Assembly: GCA_903953145.1 (NCBI GenBank)
Contig: CAJBIL010000437.1
Coordinates: 1-7,572 of the forward strand
Reading direction: 5' to 3'
DNA length: 7,572 bases
Origin: an uncultured beta proteobacterium
GTDB lineage: Bacteria; Pseudomonadota; Gammaproteobacteria; Burkholderiales; Rhodocyclaceae
Shown: piece by piece, positions 1 through 5,787 of the stretch
Layout: each line of letters opens with the position of its first letter
Numbering within the stretch: position 1 is the stretch's first letter
Position numbers and translations under genes: made by a program
The notes under the pieces: generated by a model
Database searches by the model: none
The model's input: the letters and a program-made list of their open reading frames with translations, nothing else
What the model was told of the DNA's origin: nothing

Positions 1-604
1 GACCGGCGCACGCTGGCGTGAAATGAACGTGCCCGGCGAGCAGGAATACCGTGGCCGGGGCGTGGCCTACTGCCCGCACTGCGATGGCCCGTTGTTCAAG
101 GGCAAGCGCACGGCGGTGATCGGCGGCGGCAACTCGGGCGTTGAGGCGGCGATTGATCTGGCCGGCATCGTTGCCCATGTCACGCTGCTCGAATTCGACA
201 GCACGCTGCGTGCCGTTGCGATATTGCAGAAAAAACTGTTCAGCCTCGCCAACGTGACGGTGATTACCTCGGCGCTGACCACCGAAGTCACCGGCAATGG
301 CGAAAAGGTGAGCGGCTTGACCTACAAGGATCGCGTCAGCGGCGAGCTGCGTGAAATCGCGCTCGAAGGCATTTTTGTGCAGATCGGCCTACTGCCCAAT
401 ACCGACTGGCTGAAAGGCACGCTGGCGCTGTCGCCACGCGGTGAAATCGAAGTCGATGCACGTGGGCAAACCTCGCTGCCCGGTGTTTTTGCGGCGGGCG
501 ACGCAACGACGGTGCCTTACAAGCAGATCATCATCGCCACCGGCGAAGGCGCCAAAGCGGCATTGAGCGCCTTTGACCATTTGATTCGCAGCTCGGTGGC
601 GTAA
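1..604 (+). CDS. ahpF: Alkyl hydroperoxide reductase subunit F, C-terminal part (5' end outside window)
   Basis: AhpF is the cytoplasmic FAD/NADH flavoprotein disulfide reductase that passes electrons from NADH to the peroxiredoxin AhpC, which reduces hydrogen peroxide and organic peroxides. The frame is open from base 2 to the stop at 602-604, giving 200 visible residues, roughly the last two fifths of a family protein of about 520. Numbering visible residues, the redox-active pair is C24-P-H-C27 (in YCPHCDGP), followed by the NAD(P)H-binding glycine loop GGGNSGVEAA at 41-50. Near the end come GVFAAGDATTVPYKQ, the second FAD-binding motif, and the family tail ATGEGAKAALSAFD. These match E. 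coli AhpF almost word for word, so the identification is firm. The Met at base 23 is internal, not the start: codons upstream (TGARWRE) continue the conserved sequence. ahpC is presumably further upstream but is not visible. No truncation or missing key residue appears in the visible part. Confidence 0.97.
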   Translation, partial: TGARWREMNVPGEQEYRGRGVAYCPHCDGPLFKGKRTAVIGGGNSGVEAAIDLAGIVAHVTLLEFDSTLRAVAILQKKLFSLANVTVITSALTTEVTGNGEKVSGLTYKDRVSGELREIALEGIFVQIGLLPNTDWLKGTLALSPRGEIEVDARGQTSLPGVFAAGDATTVPYKQIIIATGEGAKAALSAFDHLIRSSVA

Positions 605-617
605 TCGGGCCAGCGCA

Positions 618-639
618 TAGGCGTACGATTACGTTTTTT
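618..639 (+). terminator. Weak terminator-like hairpin after ahpF
   Basis: CGTA (622-625), loop CGAT and TACG (630-633) form a short stem directly followed by six T (634-639). The stem can be lengthened outward only by G-U pairs and one A-U pair. An outer GGCCA (608-612) can also pair with TGGCC (645-649). The T-run favours an intrinsic terminator or attenuator for ahpF, but the core stem is only four perfect pairs and is AT-balanced, so the call is tentative. If it is leaky, the next gene could be co-transcribed with ahpF. Confidence 0.3.
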
Positions 640-662
640 GAGTTTGGCCAGACGAGGATCGC

Positions 663-980
663 ATGGAGAAGAAATACACCAACGAGCAGCTGAACCGGAT
701 CCGGGCGCAGTCGATCATTTACCAATGCGCCTGCCCGGCGCAGGTGACTGCCCTGTTGTCGAGCACGCAAAGCCTCTATGACTATCAGACTAACTGTCTG
801 AACCGTGATGATGTTGATGTACAAGTGCATCAAAACATTGCCGATGCTACCCTCGCTGCCTATGCCGTCATCGAACAATGCCTGACCGACGTGCTGCTGC
901 TTGAAGGCTGGGATCTCAAAACGCTGGAAATGCCCGAGGCCATCCGCGACAAACTGCTCAGGCAGATCGACGACGAGTGA
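663..980 (+). CDS. Conserved-looking small protein of unknown function with CxCP motif
   Basis: This is a 105-residue soluble protein that I do not recognise as a named family. It starts at ATG 663, with GAGG at 654-657 five bases upstream, a good ribosome-binding site that fixes the start. The sequence is acidic and looks mainly helical. It has no signal peptide and no membrane segment. It contains four cysteines: C22 and C24 in a QCACPAQ motif, C45 and C73. Their spacing could suit metal binding or a redox disulfide, but that is inference. The C-terminal part, with LLLEGWDLKTLEMPEAIRDKL at about 78-98, looks like a conserved helical module. It lies 58 bases after ahpF on the same strand, so it may be read with it and be linked to peroxide stress. 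Codon use and GC content resemble the neighbours except for a more AT-rich stretch around 780-850. It is very likely a real gene; its function is open. Confidence 0.8.
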   Translation: MEKKYTNEQLNRIRAQSIIYQCACPAQVTALLSSTQSLYDYQTNCLNRDDVDVQVHQNIADATLAAYAVIEQCLTDVLLLEGWDLKTLEMPEAIRDKLLRQIDDE

Positions 981-1219
981 TTTTGCACCGGTTAAGGCAC
1001 GGCTCGTTGACGGCTCCGCTGTAACCCGCATGGATAAACGATCTAGCGCACAACCCTCTGGAGATGGCCGTATTCATTGGCGCTCCGGGCATCGTTGCGC
1101 TAGATCGCCATTTGGTGCGCCCTCCCGGGCATTGGCTGAAAAATACGGGGATAGTCGCTAGCCAAATTCATCGATCCGGCTAACGCTTCACAAACCGAAC
1201 CCCTCACCAGCAGCGTGCC
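981..1219. other. Non-coding convergent gap with inverted repeats
   Basis: This 239-base gap lies between the small protein gene (plus strand) and the FMN reductase gene (minus strand), so two transcripts converge here. I see no convincing gene in it. A 39-codon frame at 1064-1183 has GGAG touching its ATG, which leaves no spacing for ribosome binding. The gap holds a perfect 12-base inverted repeat, weaker internal repeats (CCGGGCAT at 1085-1092 and 1125-1132; CATTGGC at 1075-1081 and 1130-1136) and a wide 9-base inverted repeat (993-1001 and 1214-1222). No strong T-run follows any of the stems on either strand. Confidence 0.6.
1039..1107. repeat. Perfect 12-base inverted repeat enclosing a smaller hairpin
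   Basis: CGATCTAGCGCA at 1039-1050 is the exact reverse complement of TGCGCTAGATCG at 1096-1107, with 45 bases between the arms. Within the loop, GGAG (1060-1063) can pair with CTCC (1083-1086), and GCC (1067-1069) with GGC (1079-1081), giving an inner hairpin closed by the outer stem. A match this long inside a 239-base gap is unlikely by chance. It could be a REP-like or miniature mobile repeat, a structured RNA, or a transcription barrier between convergent genes. The sequence alone does not say which. Confidence 0.6.
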
Positions 1220-1813
1220 TTAGCCCTTTGTTACCTGCAACGCCCGTGCCGTATTCAGCAACTCGATGACGACACGTTCGAGCATCTGTTGTTGCGCGGG
1301 GTCGAGCAAGCCGCCTGCTGTGTCGAAGGCTTTTTGTGCGCTGGGCAAGGCCATTTGACCGGGAATGACCAGCACGCCGAGGTTGCTCAACAACTGGCGT
1401 ACTGACGGCAGGCCGCGAATACCGCCCAGCGCGCCCTGGGAAGCGGCGAGTAGCGCGCCCACTTTGCCGACGAACGGTGACGGCTGGCCGGCTTGCGGAC
1501 GCGAGGCCCAGTCGATGGCGTTTTTCAGTAGCGGTGAGAAGAAACCGTTGTACTCCGGCGAGGCGATCAGTACGGCGTGGTGAGCGGCCAAGGCGTTCTT
1601 CAGGACGATGGCGCCTTCCGGCAGGCCGCTGGCGGCTTCGAGGTCGCCGTCGTAGAGCGGCAGTGCGAGCGTGCGCAAATCGAGTTGAGTAATGATGACT
1701 TCGCTGACTTCGACCCCCTGCGCGCGGGCGGCGCTGATAGCGGCCTCCAGCAAACGCGTGTTGAATGAGCCTTCACGGCTGCTGCCTGAAATGGCGAGAA
1801 CTTTGATCTGCAT
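1220..1813 (-). CDS. NADPH-dependent FMN reductase (SsuE/ChrR-like flavodoxin-fold family)
   Basis: This 197-residue cytoplasmic flavoprotein belongs to the NADPH-dependent FMN reductase family, whose members reduce FMN, quinones, azo dyes or metal oxyanions with NAD(P)H. The beta-strand/loop KVLAISGSSREGSFN at 4-18 is the FMN phosphate-binding loop. SPEYNG at 85-90 is the family's hallmark flavin-contacting motif, followed by LLKNAIDWASRP (95-106) and a second glycine-rich flavin loop SQGALGG (125-131). Length is normal for the family. ATG 1811-1813 is preceded by AAGGAA (1818-1823 on the minus strand) at six bases, a good ribosome-binding site. It is the last gene of the minus-strand block, 28 bases after the ABC permease. 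The physiological substrate cannot be read from the sequence; ChrR-, azoreductase- and quinone reductase-type roles are all possible. The family call is sure, the specific function is not. Confidence 0.92.
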   Translation of the reverse strand: MQIKVLAISGSSREGSFNTRLLEAAISAARAQGVEVSEVIITQLDLRTLALPLYDGDLEAASGLPEGAIVLKNALAAHHAVLIASPEYNGFFSPLLKNAIDWASRPQAGQPSPFVGKVGALLAASQGALGGIRGLPSVRQLLSNLGVLVIPGQMALPSAQKAFDTAGGLLDPAQQQMLERVVIELLNTARALQVTKG

Positions 1814-1841
1814 GGTTTTCCTTTTCGAGGGAGATTGCGTG

Positions 1842-2630
1842 CTACTTGAGTAAGCGTCGCCGCGTCAGCACGGTGGCGATACTGAAAGCGATTGCGGCAA
1901 TGCCGAGCAACGCAGCAACGTGGACAAGGGCGTTGGCCGGCACTTCGCCAAGCAGTAACGGGCGGGCGAGTTGCACGGCGTGCGCCAGCGGCAGCCAGTT
2001 GGCCAGCGTATGCAGCGCCGGCGGCAACTGGTCAGCCGGGAAAAATACGCCGGAAACGAGCAGCATCGGCGTGATGAACAACGTGAAGTAGTACATGAAG
2101 AAGTCGTAGGACGGCGCCAGCGCGCAGACGATCAGGCCCAGCGCGGCAAAGGCGAGGCCGGTGAGGAAAATGACCGGAATTACCCACAGCGCAAGCGGCG
2201 AGGTGGTCAATCCAAGCGCGGCGATGACGACCAGGATAGCCAGCCCGGAGAGCAGGCTCTTGCTGGCTGCCCAGACCAGTTCGGCGGTCAGCACATGGTC
2301 GAGTGAAAGCGGCGTGTTGAGGATGGCATCCCAGGTTTTCTGTACATGCATGCGCGAGAAGGCCGAATACAGCGCCTCGAAGGTTGCCGCATTCATCGTG
2401 CTGGCAACCACGGTGCCGGCCGCGAGAAAGCTGACATAGCTGACGCCGCCCACCTGCGGCAACATGCCGCCGAGGCCGTAACCGAGGCCAAGCATATAGA
2501 TCAACGGGTCGGCCAGATTGCCCAGCACCGAAGGAATCGCCAACTTGCGCCAGACGAGGAAGTTGCGACGCCAGACGGGCAACCAGCGCAGGCCGGGGCG
2601 GGGAAGTGCGAAAAGGTGTTGGTGGCTCAA
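1842..2630 (-). CDS. ABC-2 type transporter permease, NodJ-like
   Basis: This is the membrane subunit of an ABC-2 type exporter. With the TTG start at 2628-2630 it has 262 residues, the usual NodJ length. After a basic N-terminus (PRPGLRWLPVWRRNFLVWRK, about 10-29) comes the first hydrophobic stretch, ending in NLADPLIYMLGLGYGLG (38-54). Roughly six membrane segments are visible: about 33-54, 66-85, 118-141, 147-172, 178-198 and 236-255. The family motif LVSGVFFPADQLP (191-203) precedes the last loop, where NWLPLAHAVQLARPLLLG (211-228) is typical of the ABC-2/NodJ family. The frame stays open upstream to 2852, but residues before the TTG lie inside the ATPase gene and look unlike the family (many Pro, Ser and Cys). 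An alternative ATG at 2682-2684 would give 280 residues and overlap the ATPase by 41 bases. The stop of the ATPase at 2644 leaves a 13-base gap, as expected for coupled translation. The exported substrate is unknown. Confidence 0.88.
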   Translation of the reverse strand: MSHQHLFALPRPGLRWLPVWRRNFLVWRKLAIPSVLGNLADPLIYMLGLGYGLGGMLPQVGGVSYVSFLAAGTVVASTMNAATFEALYSAFSRMHVQKTWDAILNTPLSLDHVLTAELVWAASKSLLSGLAILVVIAALGLTTSPLALWVIPVIFLTGLAFAALGLIVCALAPSYDFFMYYFTLFITPMLLVSGVFFPADQLPPALHTLANWLPLAHAVQLARPLLLGEVPANALVHVAALLGIAAIAFSIATVLTRRRLLK

Positions 2631-2641
2631 GATTTTTCTTG

Positions 2642-2645
2642 CCTC
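2642..2645 (-). promoter_or_regulatory. Ribosome-binding site supporting the TTG start of the permease
   Basis: GAGG on the minus strand overlaps the stop codon of the ATPase gene and lies 11 bases before the TTG at 2630. The spacing is a little long, but the resulting protein length and N-terminus fit the family better than the upstream ATG at 2684, where GAGG abuts the ATG with no spacing. Stop/ribosome-site overlap suggests translational coupling of the two transporter subunits. Confidence 0.45.
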
Positions 2646-3585
2646 AATCCCGTAACTCGCGCCCGGTGAGCTTGAGAAAGACATCCTCAAGGCTGGCGGC
2701 GCGGTGCAGGTAGCGCAGGGCGGGGGTTTCTGAAAGGACGGCGAGTAGGGGTGCCGGGTCGCGGCAGTAGAAAAAGGCGGTGTCGCCGGCAACTTCCAGG
2801 CGTTCGCCGAGTGCGCGCCGGGTCTTTGCCCAGGCGGGTGCATCGTCGCCAAAAATCTCGACGACTTGCGGTTCGATGTGCGCGCTGATCAGCTCGCGTG
2901 GCGCGCCTTCGGTAATCAGCTGGCCGTGGTCAAGCACCGCGAGGCGGTCGCACAGGCGCTCGGCTTCGTCCATAAAATGGGTGGTTAAAATCAGCGTTTT
3001 GCCGCTGGCGGTGAGGCGTTTCAGGCGCTCCCAGATCAGGTGGCGGGCTTGCGGATCAAGGCCGGTGGTTGGCTCGTCGAGAAACACGATGTCCGGGTCA
3101 TTGACCAGCGCGCGCGCCAGCGTCAGCCGCCGTTTCATGCCGCCGGAGAGCGACTGGATGCGCGCCTTCTCCTTGCCGGCCAGCCCGGCGAAGTCGAGCA
3201 GATCCGGGATACGGGCGCGGATGGTGGCGTCCTTGAGGCCGAAGTAGCGGCCGTAGACCATCAGGTTTTCACCCGCCGTAAAGTCCGGGTCGAGATTGTC
3301 GAACTGCGGTACGACGCCAACCCGCTCACGCGCGGCACCGGCCTGTTGCGGGATGGGGTAGCCGCCCAGCGTGATGCAGCCGGAATCCGGCGTAGTCAGA
3401 CCCAGGCAGCAGCGCAGCGTGGTTGTTTTGCCCGCACCGTTCGGCCCGAGCAGGCCGAAGCAGGTGCCGGGCGATACGGTGAAATCGATCCCGGCGACGA
3501 CTTCGTTGCCATCGTAGGATTTGCGCAGGCCGCTAACGTGCAGCGCTGCATGGGCGAGTGCGGGTGCGATGCTCAGTGCCGCCAT
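2644..3585 (-). CDS. ABC transporter ATP-binding protein, NodI/DrrA-like
   Basis: This 313-residue cytoplasmic ATPase powers the ABC-2 permease encoded next. All nucleotide-binding motifs are intact: Walker A GPNGAGKTT at 47-55 (K53), Q-loop Q94 in VVPQFDNLD, signature LSGGM at 146-150, Walker B IVFLDEP at 166-172 with catalytic E171, D-loop GLDP at 175-178 and switch H203 in TTHFMDEAE. The C-terminal extension ending in ASLEDVFLKLTGRELRD is typical of NodI/DrrA/CcmA-type exporter ATPases, and the length fits NodI (about 300). The ATG at 3583-3585 is chosen because the frame upstream of it (to 3684) lies inside the hydrolase gene and adds about 33 residues foreign to the family. The start overlaps the hydrolase stop by 13 bases, so translation is probably coupled. 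No strong ribosome-binding site is visible, which fits coupling. NodI/J proper exports lipochitooligosaccharides, but nothing here suggests nodulation, so the substrate is unassigned. Confidence 0.93.
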   Translation of the reverse strand: MAALSIAPALAHAALHVSGLRKSYDGNEVVAGIDFTVSPGTCFGLLGPNGAGKTTTLRCCLGLTTPDSGCITLGGYPIPQQAGAARERVGVVPQFDNLDPDFTAGENLMVYGRYFGLKDATIRARIPDLLDFAGLAGKEKARIQSLSGGMKRRLTLARALVNDPDIVFLDEPTTGLDPQARHLIWERLKRLTASGKTLILTTHFMDEAERLCDRLAVLDHGQLITEGAPRELISAHIEPQVVEIFGDDAPAWAKTRRALGERLEVAGDTAFFYCRDPAPLLAVLSETPALRYLHRAASLEDVFLKLTGRELRD

Positions 3586-4211
3586 GCGCGGGTGATGATT
3601 TCGCGGATGACGTGCAGCCGGCGATGAAAGAAATGGTCGGCGCCCGGCACCACGATCACCGGCAGCTCCAGCGGTTTGGCCCATTCAAGCACATTGGAGA
3701 GCGGCACCGTTTCGTCTTCCGAGCCATGAATAACGATGGTGTCGCCGGGCACGGCTTCGGTGTCGTAGCTGCGCGTGCCCTCAACATAGCCCGAGGCGGT
3801 GCCGACCAGCACCAGCCGCTGCGCCGGGTGGCCTGCTTCAACCAGCGCTTTAGCAACGCGCGTTTGCACAAAAGCGCCGAAGGAGAAGCCGGCCAGCGCA
3901 ACCGGCAAGTCGCCATAACGGCGCTTGGCTTCGGCGAGCACCGCCAGCAGATCGTCTGTTTCGCCACGGCCTTCGTCATGCACGCCCTCGCTCTCGCCCA
4001 CCCCGCGAAAGTTCGGGCGCAGCGCGACGTATTCCATGCGCGCGAAAGTACGCGCCAGGGTTTGCGCCACCTTATTGGTGTTGCCACCGCCAAACAGCGG
4101 GTGCGGATGCGCGATCAAGGCAATCCCACGCGCCGCGCCGGGGTTCTCGACGATCAGATCAATCTTGCCCGCCGGGCCGTCGATCAGCAGTTTTTCTTCG
4201 ATGAGTTTCAT
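3573..4211 (-). CDS. Small alpha/beta hydrolase (COG2945-type)
   Basis: This is a 212-residue cytoplasmic alpha/beta-hydrolase-fold protein of the short COG2945-like type, whose true substrates are mostly unknown (esterase- or dienelactone hydrolase-like activity is usually assumed). The N-terminal segment ends in the oxyanion-region motif IALIAHPHPLFGGGNTNK (about 30-47). RPNFRGVGESEG (65-76) is the usual conserved loop. The catalytic triad is complete: nucleophile S110 in GFSFG (108-112), acid D166 in HGSEDETVP (162-170) and H193 in PGADHFFH (189-196). There is no signal peptide and no membrane segment. ATG 4209-4211 is preceded by GAGGA (4222-4226, minus strand) ten bases away. It follows the ferredoxin gene by 18 bases and overlaps the ABC ATPase start by 13, so it sits inside the operon. 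Family and triad are clear; the substrate is not. Confidence 0.92.
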   Translation of the reverse strand: MKLIEEKLLIDGPAGKIDLIVENPGAARGIALIAHPHPLFGGGNTNKVAQTLARTFARMEYVALRPNFRGVGESEGVHDEGRGETDDLLAVLAEAKRRYGDLPVALAGFSFGAFVQTRVAKALVEAGHPAQRLVLVGTASGYVEGTRSYDTEAVPGDTIVIHGSEDETVPLSNVLEWAKPLELPVIVVPGADHFFHRRLHVIREIITRAWRH

Positions 4212-4229
4212 CCTGAAATTTTCCTCAGA

Positions 4230-4538
4230 TCAAATCTTCAAACGCTCGACCACCCGGCCATGCACCAGATGCTCCTGGATGATTTCTTCGATGTCTTCTT
4301 TGTCGATGTAGGTGTACCAAACGGCATCGGGGTAGACGACGAGAACCGGGCCGTTGTCGCAGCGATCAAGGCAGCCGGCTTTGTTGATGCGGATTTGACC
4401 GGCGCCCTTGAGCTTGAGTTCGCCGATGCGGTCTTTGGCGTAAGTCTGCATCTCGGTGGCACCGAGGTTGTTGCAGCAGGTTTCGCCTTCGGCGCGCTGG
4501 TTGCAGCAGAAGAAAACATGGTGCTTGAAGTGGCTCAT
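4230..4538 (-). CDS. Thioredoxin-like [2Fe-2S] ferredoxin (Shethna/COG3411 type)
   Basis: This 102-residue electron-transfer protein has a thioredoxin-like fold and would carry one [2Fe-2S] cluster. It opens with HHVFFCCNQRAEGETCCNN (6-24), and the second half has AGCLDRCDNGPVLVVYPDAV (54-73), the signature of the family. By analogy with the Shethna-type proteins, the four ligands would be C11 or C12, C21 or C22, C56 and C60; both first-half ligands are CC doublets, so the exact ones cannot be read off. WYTYI (74-78) and the C-terminal helix EDIEEIIQEHLVHGR are also typical. The frame is open upstream to 4634, but the ATG at 4536-4538 is chosen because the family consensus begins there and AGGA (4549-4552, minus strand) lies ten bases before it. 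It is the first gene of the minus-strand block, 18 bases ahead of the hydrolase. Its redox partner is unknown; the flavin reductase at the operon's end is one candidate. Confidence 0.92.
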   Translation of the reverse strand: MSHFKHHVFFCCNQRAEGETCCNNLGATEMQTYAKDRIGELKLKGAGQIRINKAGCLDRCDNGPVLVVYPDAVWYTYIDKEDIEEIIQEHLVHGRVVERLKI

Positions 4539-4708
4539 GCTGTGTTTTTCCTGATCAGGGTTGGGTTTGTCCGGCAACGATTTTACCTTGAATGCCGGCG
4601 ATTTCCGGCTTCGTGCGGAGTAATCGGGCGCCATGCCTTAGAATCATGATTAGTCAGTTAAACCTGTCAGAAAATTCAGTCAGCAAAACCCTCTACGCCA
4701 TTGCCCCC
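4539..4708. promoter_or_regulatory. Divergent promoter region between ferredoxin operon and dnaJ-like gene
   Basis: These 170 bases separate two divergently read units and should hold both promoters. For the ferredoxin operon (minus strand), a TAAAAT -10-like box lies at 4580-4585, with no convincing -35. For the J-protein (plus strand), TAGAAT at 4639-4644 is a -10-like box, also without a clear -35; the stretch after it (4650-4690) is noticeably AT-richer than the coding DNA. A GCCGG/CCGGC inverted repeat (4594-4598 and 4605-4609) lies between the two boxes and could be an operator or simply chance. No heat-shock (sigma-32) promoter is recognisable. Confidence 0.35.
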
Positions 4709-5740
4709 ATGAAAAAATCCGACGATCCTTTTGCTGTGCTCGGCCTGCGCCCGACGGCTTCGCAGGAGGATGTCAAGCGTGCTTACCGTCGCCTGGCCAT
4801 GCGCTGGCACCCGGATCGCAACCCTTCCGCCGCTGCGGAAAGTGAGTTCAAACGGATCAAGATGGCCTACGAGCTGATTCTCGACCCGCAGCGCTACGCC
4901 CGCTGGCAACAAACCGGGACTGATTCAGATTCAGACTCCGACGCCACCGGCCAGGATGAAGCGACCGGCGGCGACGATCTGACCCAAACCTTGACGCTGA
5001 CCCTCGAAGAAGCAGCACACGGCTGCATCAAAAGTGTTGAACTGCTGCGCAGCACGCGCTGTACGCCCTGCCAGGGTAGCGGCCGGGTGCAGCGGACAAA
5101 CTCGGTGCCCTGCGCGCAGTGTCACGGCATCGGGCGGGTGCGCGGCAGCCAGGGATCGGACCTTTGCGCAGGTTGTGGCGGGCGCGGCTACTTGCGCGAA
5201 ACGGACTGCACCGAATGTGCCGGCAGCGGCTGGCGCAAGAAATTGCGCACGCTTTCGGTCAAGGTACCGGCCGGCATCCTGCATGGCGAACGCCTGCGAC
5301 TGGCCCGCCAGGCTCGCCATGAGGCGGAAGGGGAAAACGCAGCGGGCGATCTGTATCTGGAGATCCGGCTCGCCAGACACGCACTTTTTGAACTCCGCGA
5401 ACGTGACCTGCACTGCACGGTACCCGTCAGCATTTTCCGTCTGCTCAGCGGCGGCAAAATCGACGTACCGACCCTGCACGGCAGCACCCGGCTTGACCTT
5501 GCGCCCTACCCGGCGCACAGCCTCGACTATCGCCTGCAAACGCACGGCTTCCCGAAAAAACACGGGCGCGGCAGCGGCGATCTGGTGGTGCATCTGACCC
5601 CCATCCATCCCCGACACCTCGACGCCAAAGACCGCGCCTGGCTGGAAAAGCTCGACGCCGCGCTCAACGACGACCTTGAGCAACGCGCCCCCGAACTGGC
5701 GGCCTGGGCAGAACGTCTGAGGGATCAGCAAAACTGTTGA
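4709..5740 (+). CDS. DnaJ-like co-chaperone without Gly/Phe linker
   Basis: This 343-residue J-domain protein is expected to stimulate an Hsp70 (DnaK) ATPase in the cytoplasm and deliver clients. The J-domain spans about 6-68 (DPFAVLGLRPTASQEDVKRA onward), with the essential HPD at 34-36. The Gly/Phe-rich linker of classical DnaJ is missing; in its place is a short acidic stretch TDSDSDSDATGQDEATGGDD (71-90). Four zinc-binding repeats follow: CTPCQGSG (118-125), CAQCHGIG (135-142), CAGCGGRG (153-160) and CTECAGSG (167-174), all eight cysteines intact. A DnaJ C-terminal domain follows, with VKVPAGILHGERLRLA (184-199), GDLYLEI (213-219) and GSGDLVVHLTPIHP (288-301). True DnaJ is usually about 375 residues, so this is probably a paralog rather than the main dnaJ, which normally sits beside dnaK/grpE. 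The start is uncertain: ATG 4709 gives the natural family N-terminus but lacks a clear ribosome site, while ATG 4646 would add 21 residues. Confidence 0.9.
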   Translation: MKKSDDPFAVLGLRPTASQEDVKRAYRRLAMRWHPDRNPSAAAESEFKRIKMAYELILDPQRYARWQQTGTDSDSDSDATGQDEATGGDDLTQTLTLTLEEAAHGCIKSVELLRSTRCTPCQGSGRVQRTNSVPCAQCHGIGRVRGSQGSDLCAGCGGRGYLRETDCTECAGSGWRKKLRTLSVKVPAGILHGERLRLARQARHEAEGENAAGDLYLEIRLARHALFELRERDLHCTVPVSIFRLLSGGKIDVPTLHGSTRLDLAPYPAHSLDYRLQTHGFPKKHGRGSGDLVVHLTPIHPRHLDAKDRAWLEKLDAALNDDLEQRAPELAAWAERLRDQQNC

Positions 5741-5763
5741 GCCTGTAACCATCGCCCTCCGCT

Positions 5764-5779
5764 GCAAGGCGTACCTTGC
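5764..5779. terminator. Short hairpin between convergent genes
   Basis: GCAAGG (5764-5769) and CCTTGC (5774-5779) form a perfect six-pair stem with loop CGTA in the 47-base gap between the J-protein stop and the VanZ-family stop. Its position between convergent genes suits a shared terminator, but no T-run follows on either strand, so an intrinsic terminator is only a weak possibility. Confidence 0.3.
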
Positions 5780-5787
5780 CTGCCCCC

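Noticed and set aside
531..1031. 166-codon open frame on the minus strand opposite ahpF and the 105-residue gene
   Set aside because: It is antisense to two better-supported genes, with no ribosome site or family resemblance.
1064..1183. 39-codon small frame inside the convergent gap
   Set aside because: GGAG touches the ATG with no spacing, the peptide has no recognisable character, and the frame overlaps the inverted-repeat structure.
990..1200. Possible integron attC recombination site
   Set aside because: GTTAAGG at 991 and GGCTAAC at 1178 look superficially like core sites but do not fit the GTTRRRY/RYYYAAC consensus, and there is no cassette-like gene or integrase nearby.
2644..3585. 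True nodulation-factor exporter NodI/NodJ
   Set aside because: The proteins are of that family type, but no nod genes or symbiosis context is visible; NodI/J-like pairs occur widely in non-symbiotic betaproteobacteria.
3040..3627. 195-codon open frame on the plus strand opposite the ABC ATPase gene
   Set aside because: The ATPase on the other strand has every expected motif; this is its mirror frame.
3558..4649. 363-codon open frame on the plus strand, antisense to the hydrolase and ferredoxin genes
   Set aside because: It lies opposite two intact genes with complete catalytic and cluster motifs, its product resembles no family I know, and long antisense frames are common in GC-rich DNA with strong third-base bias.
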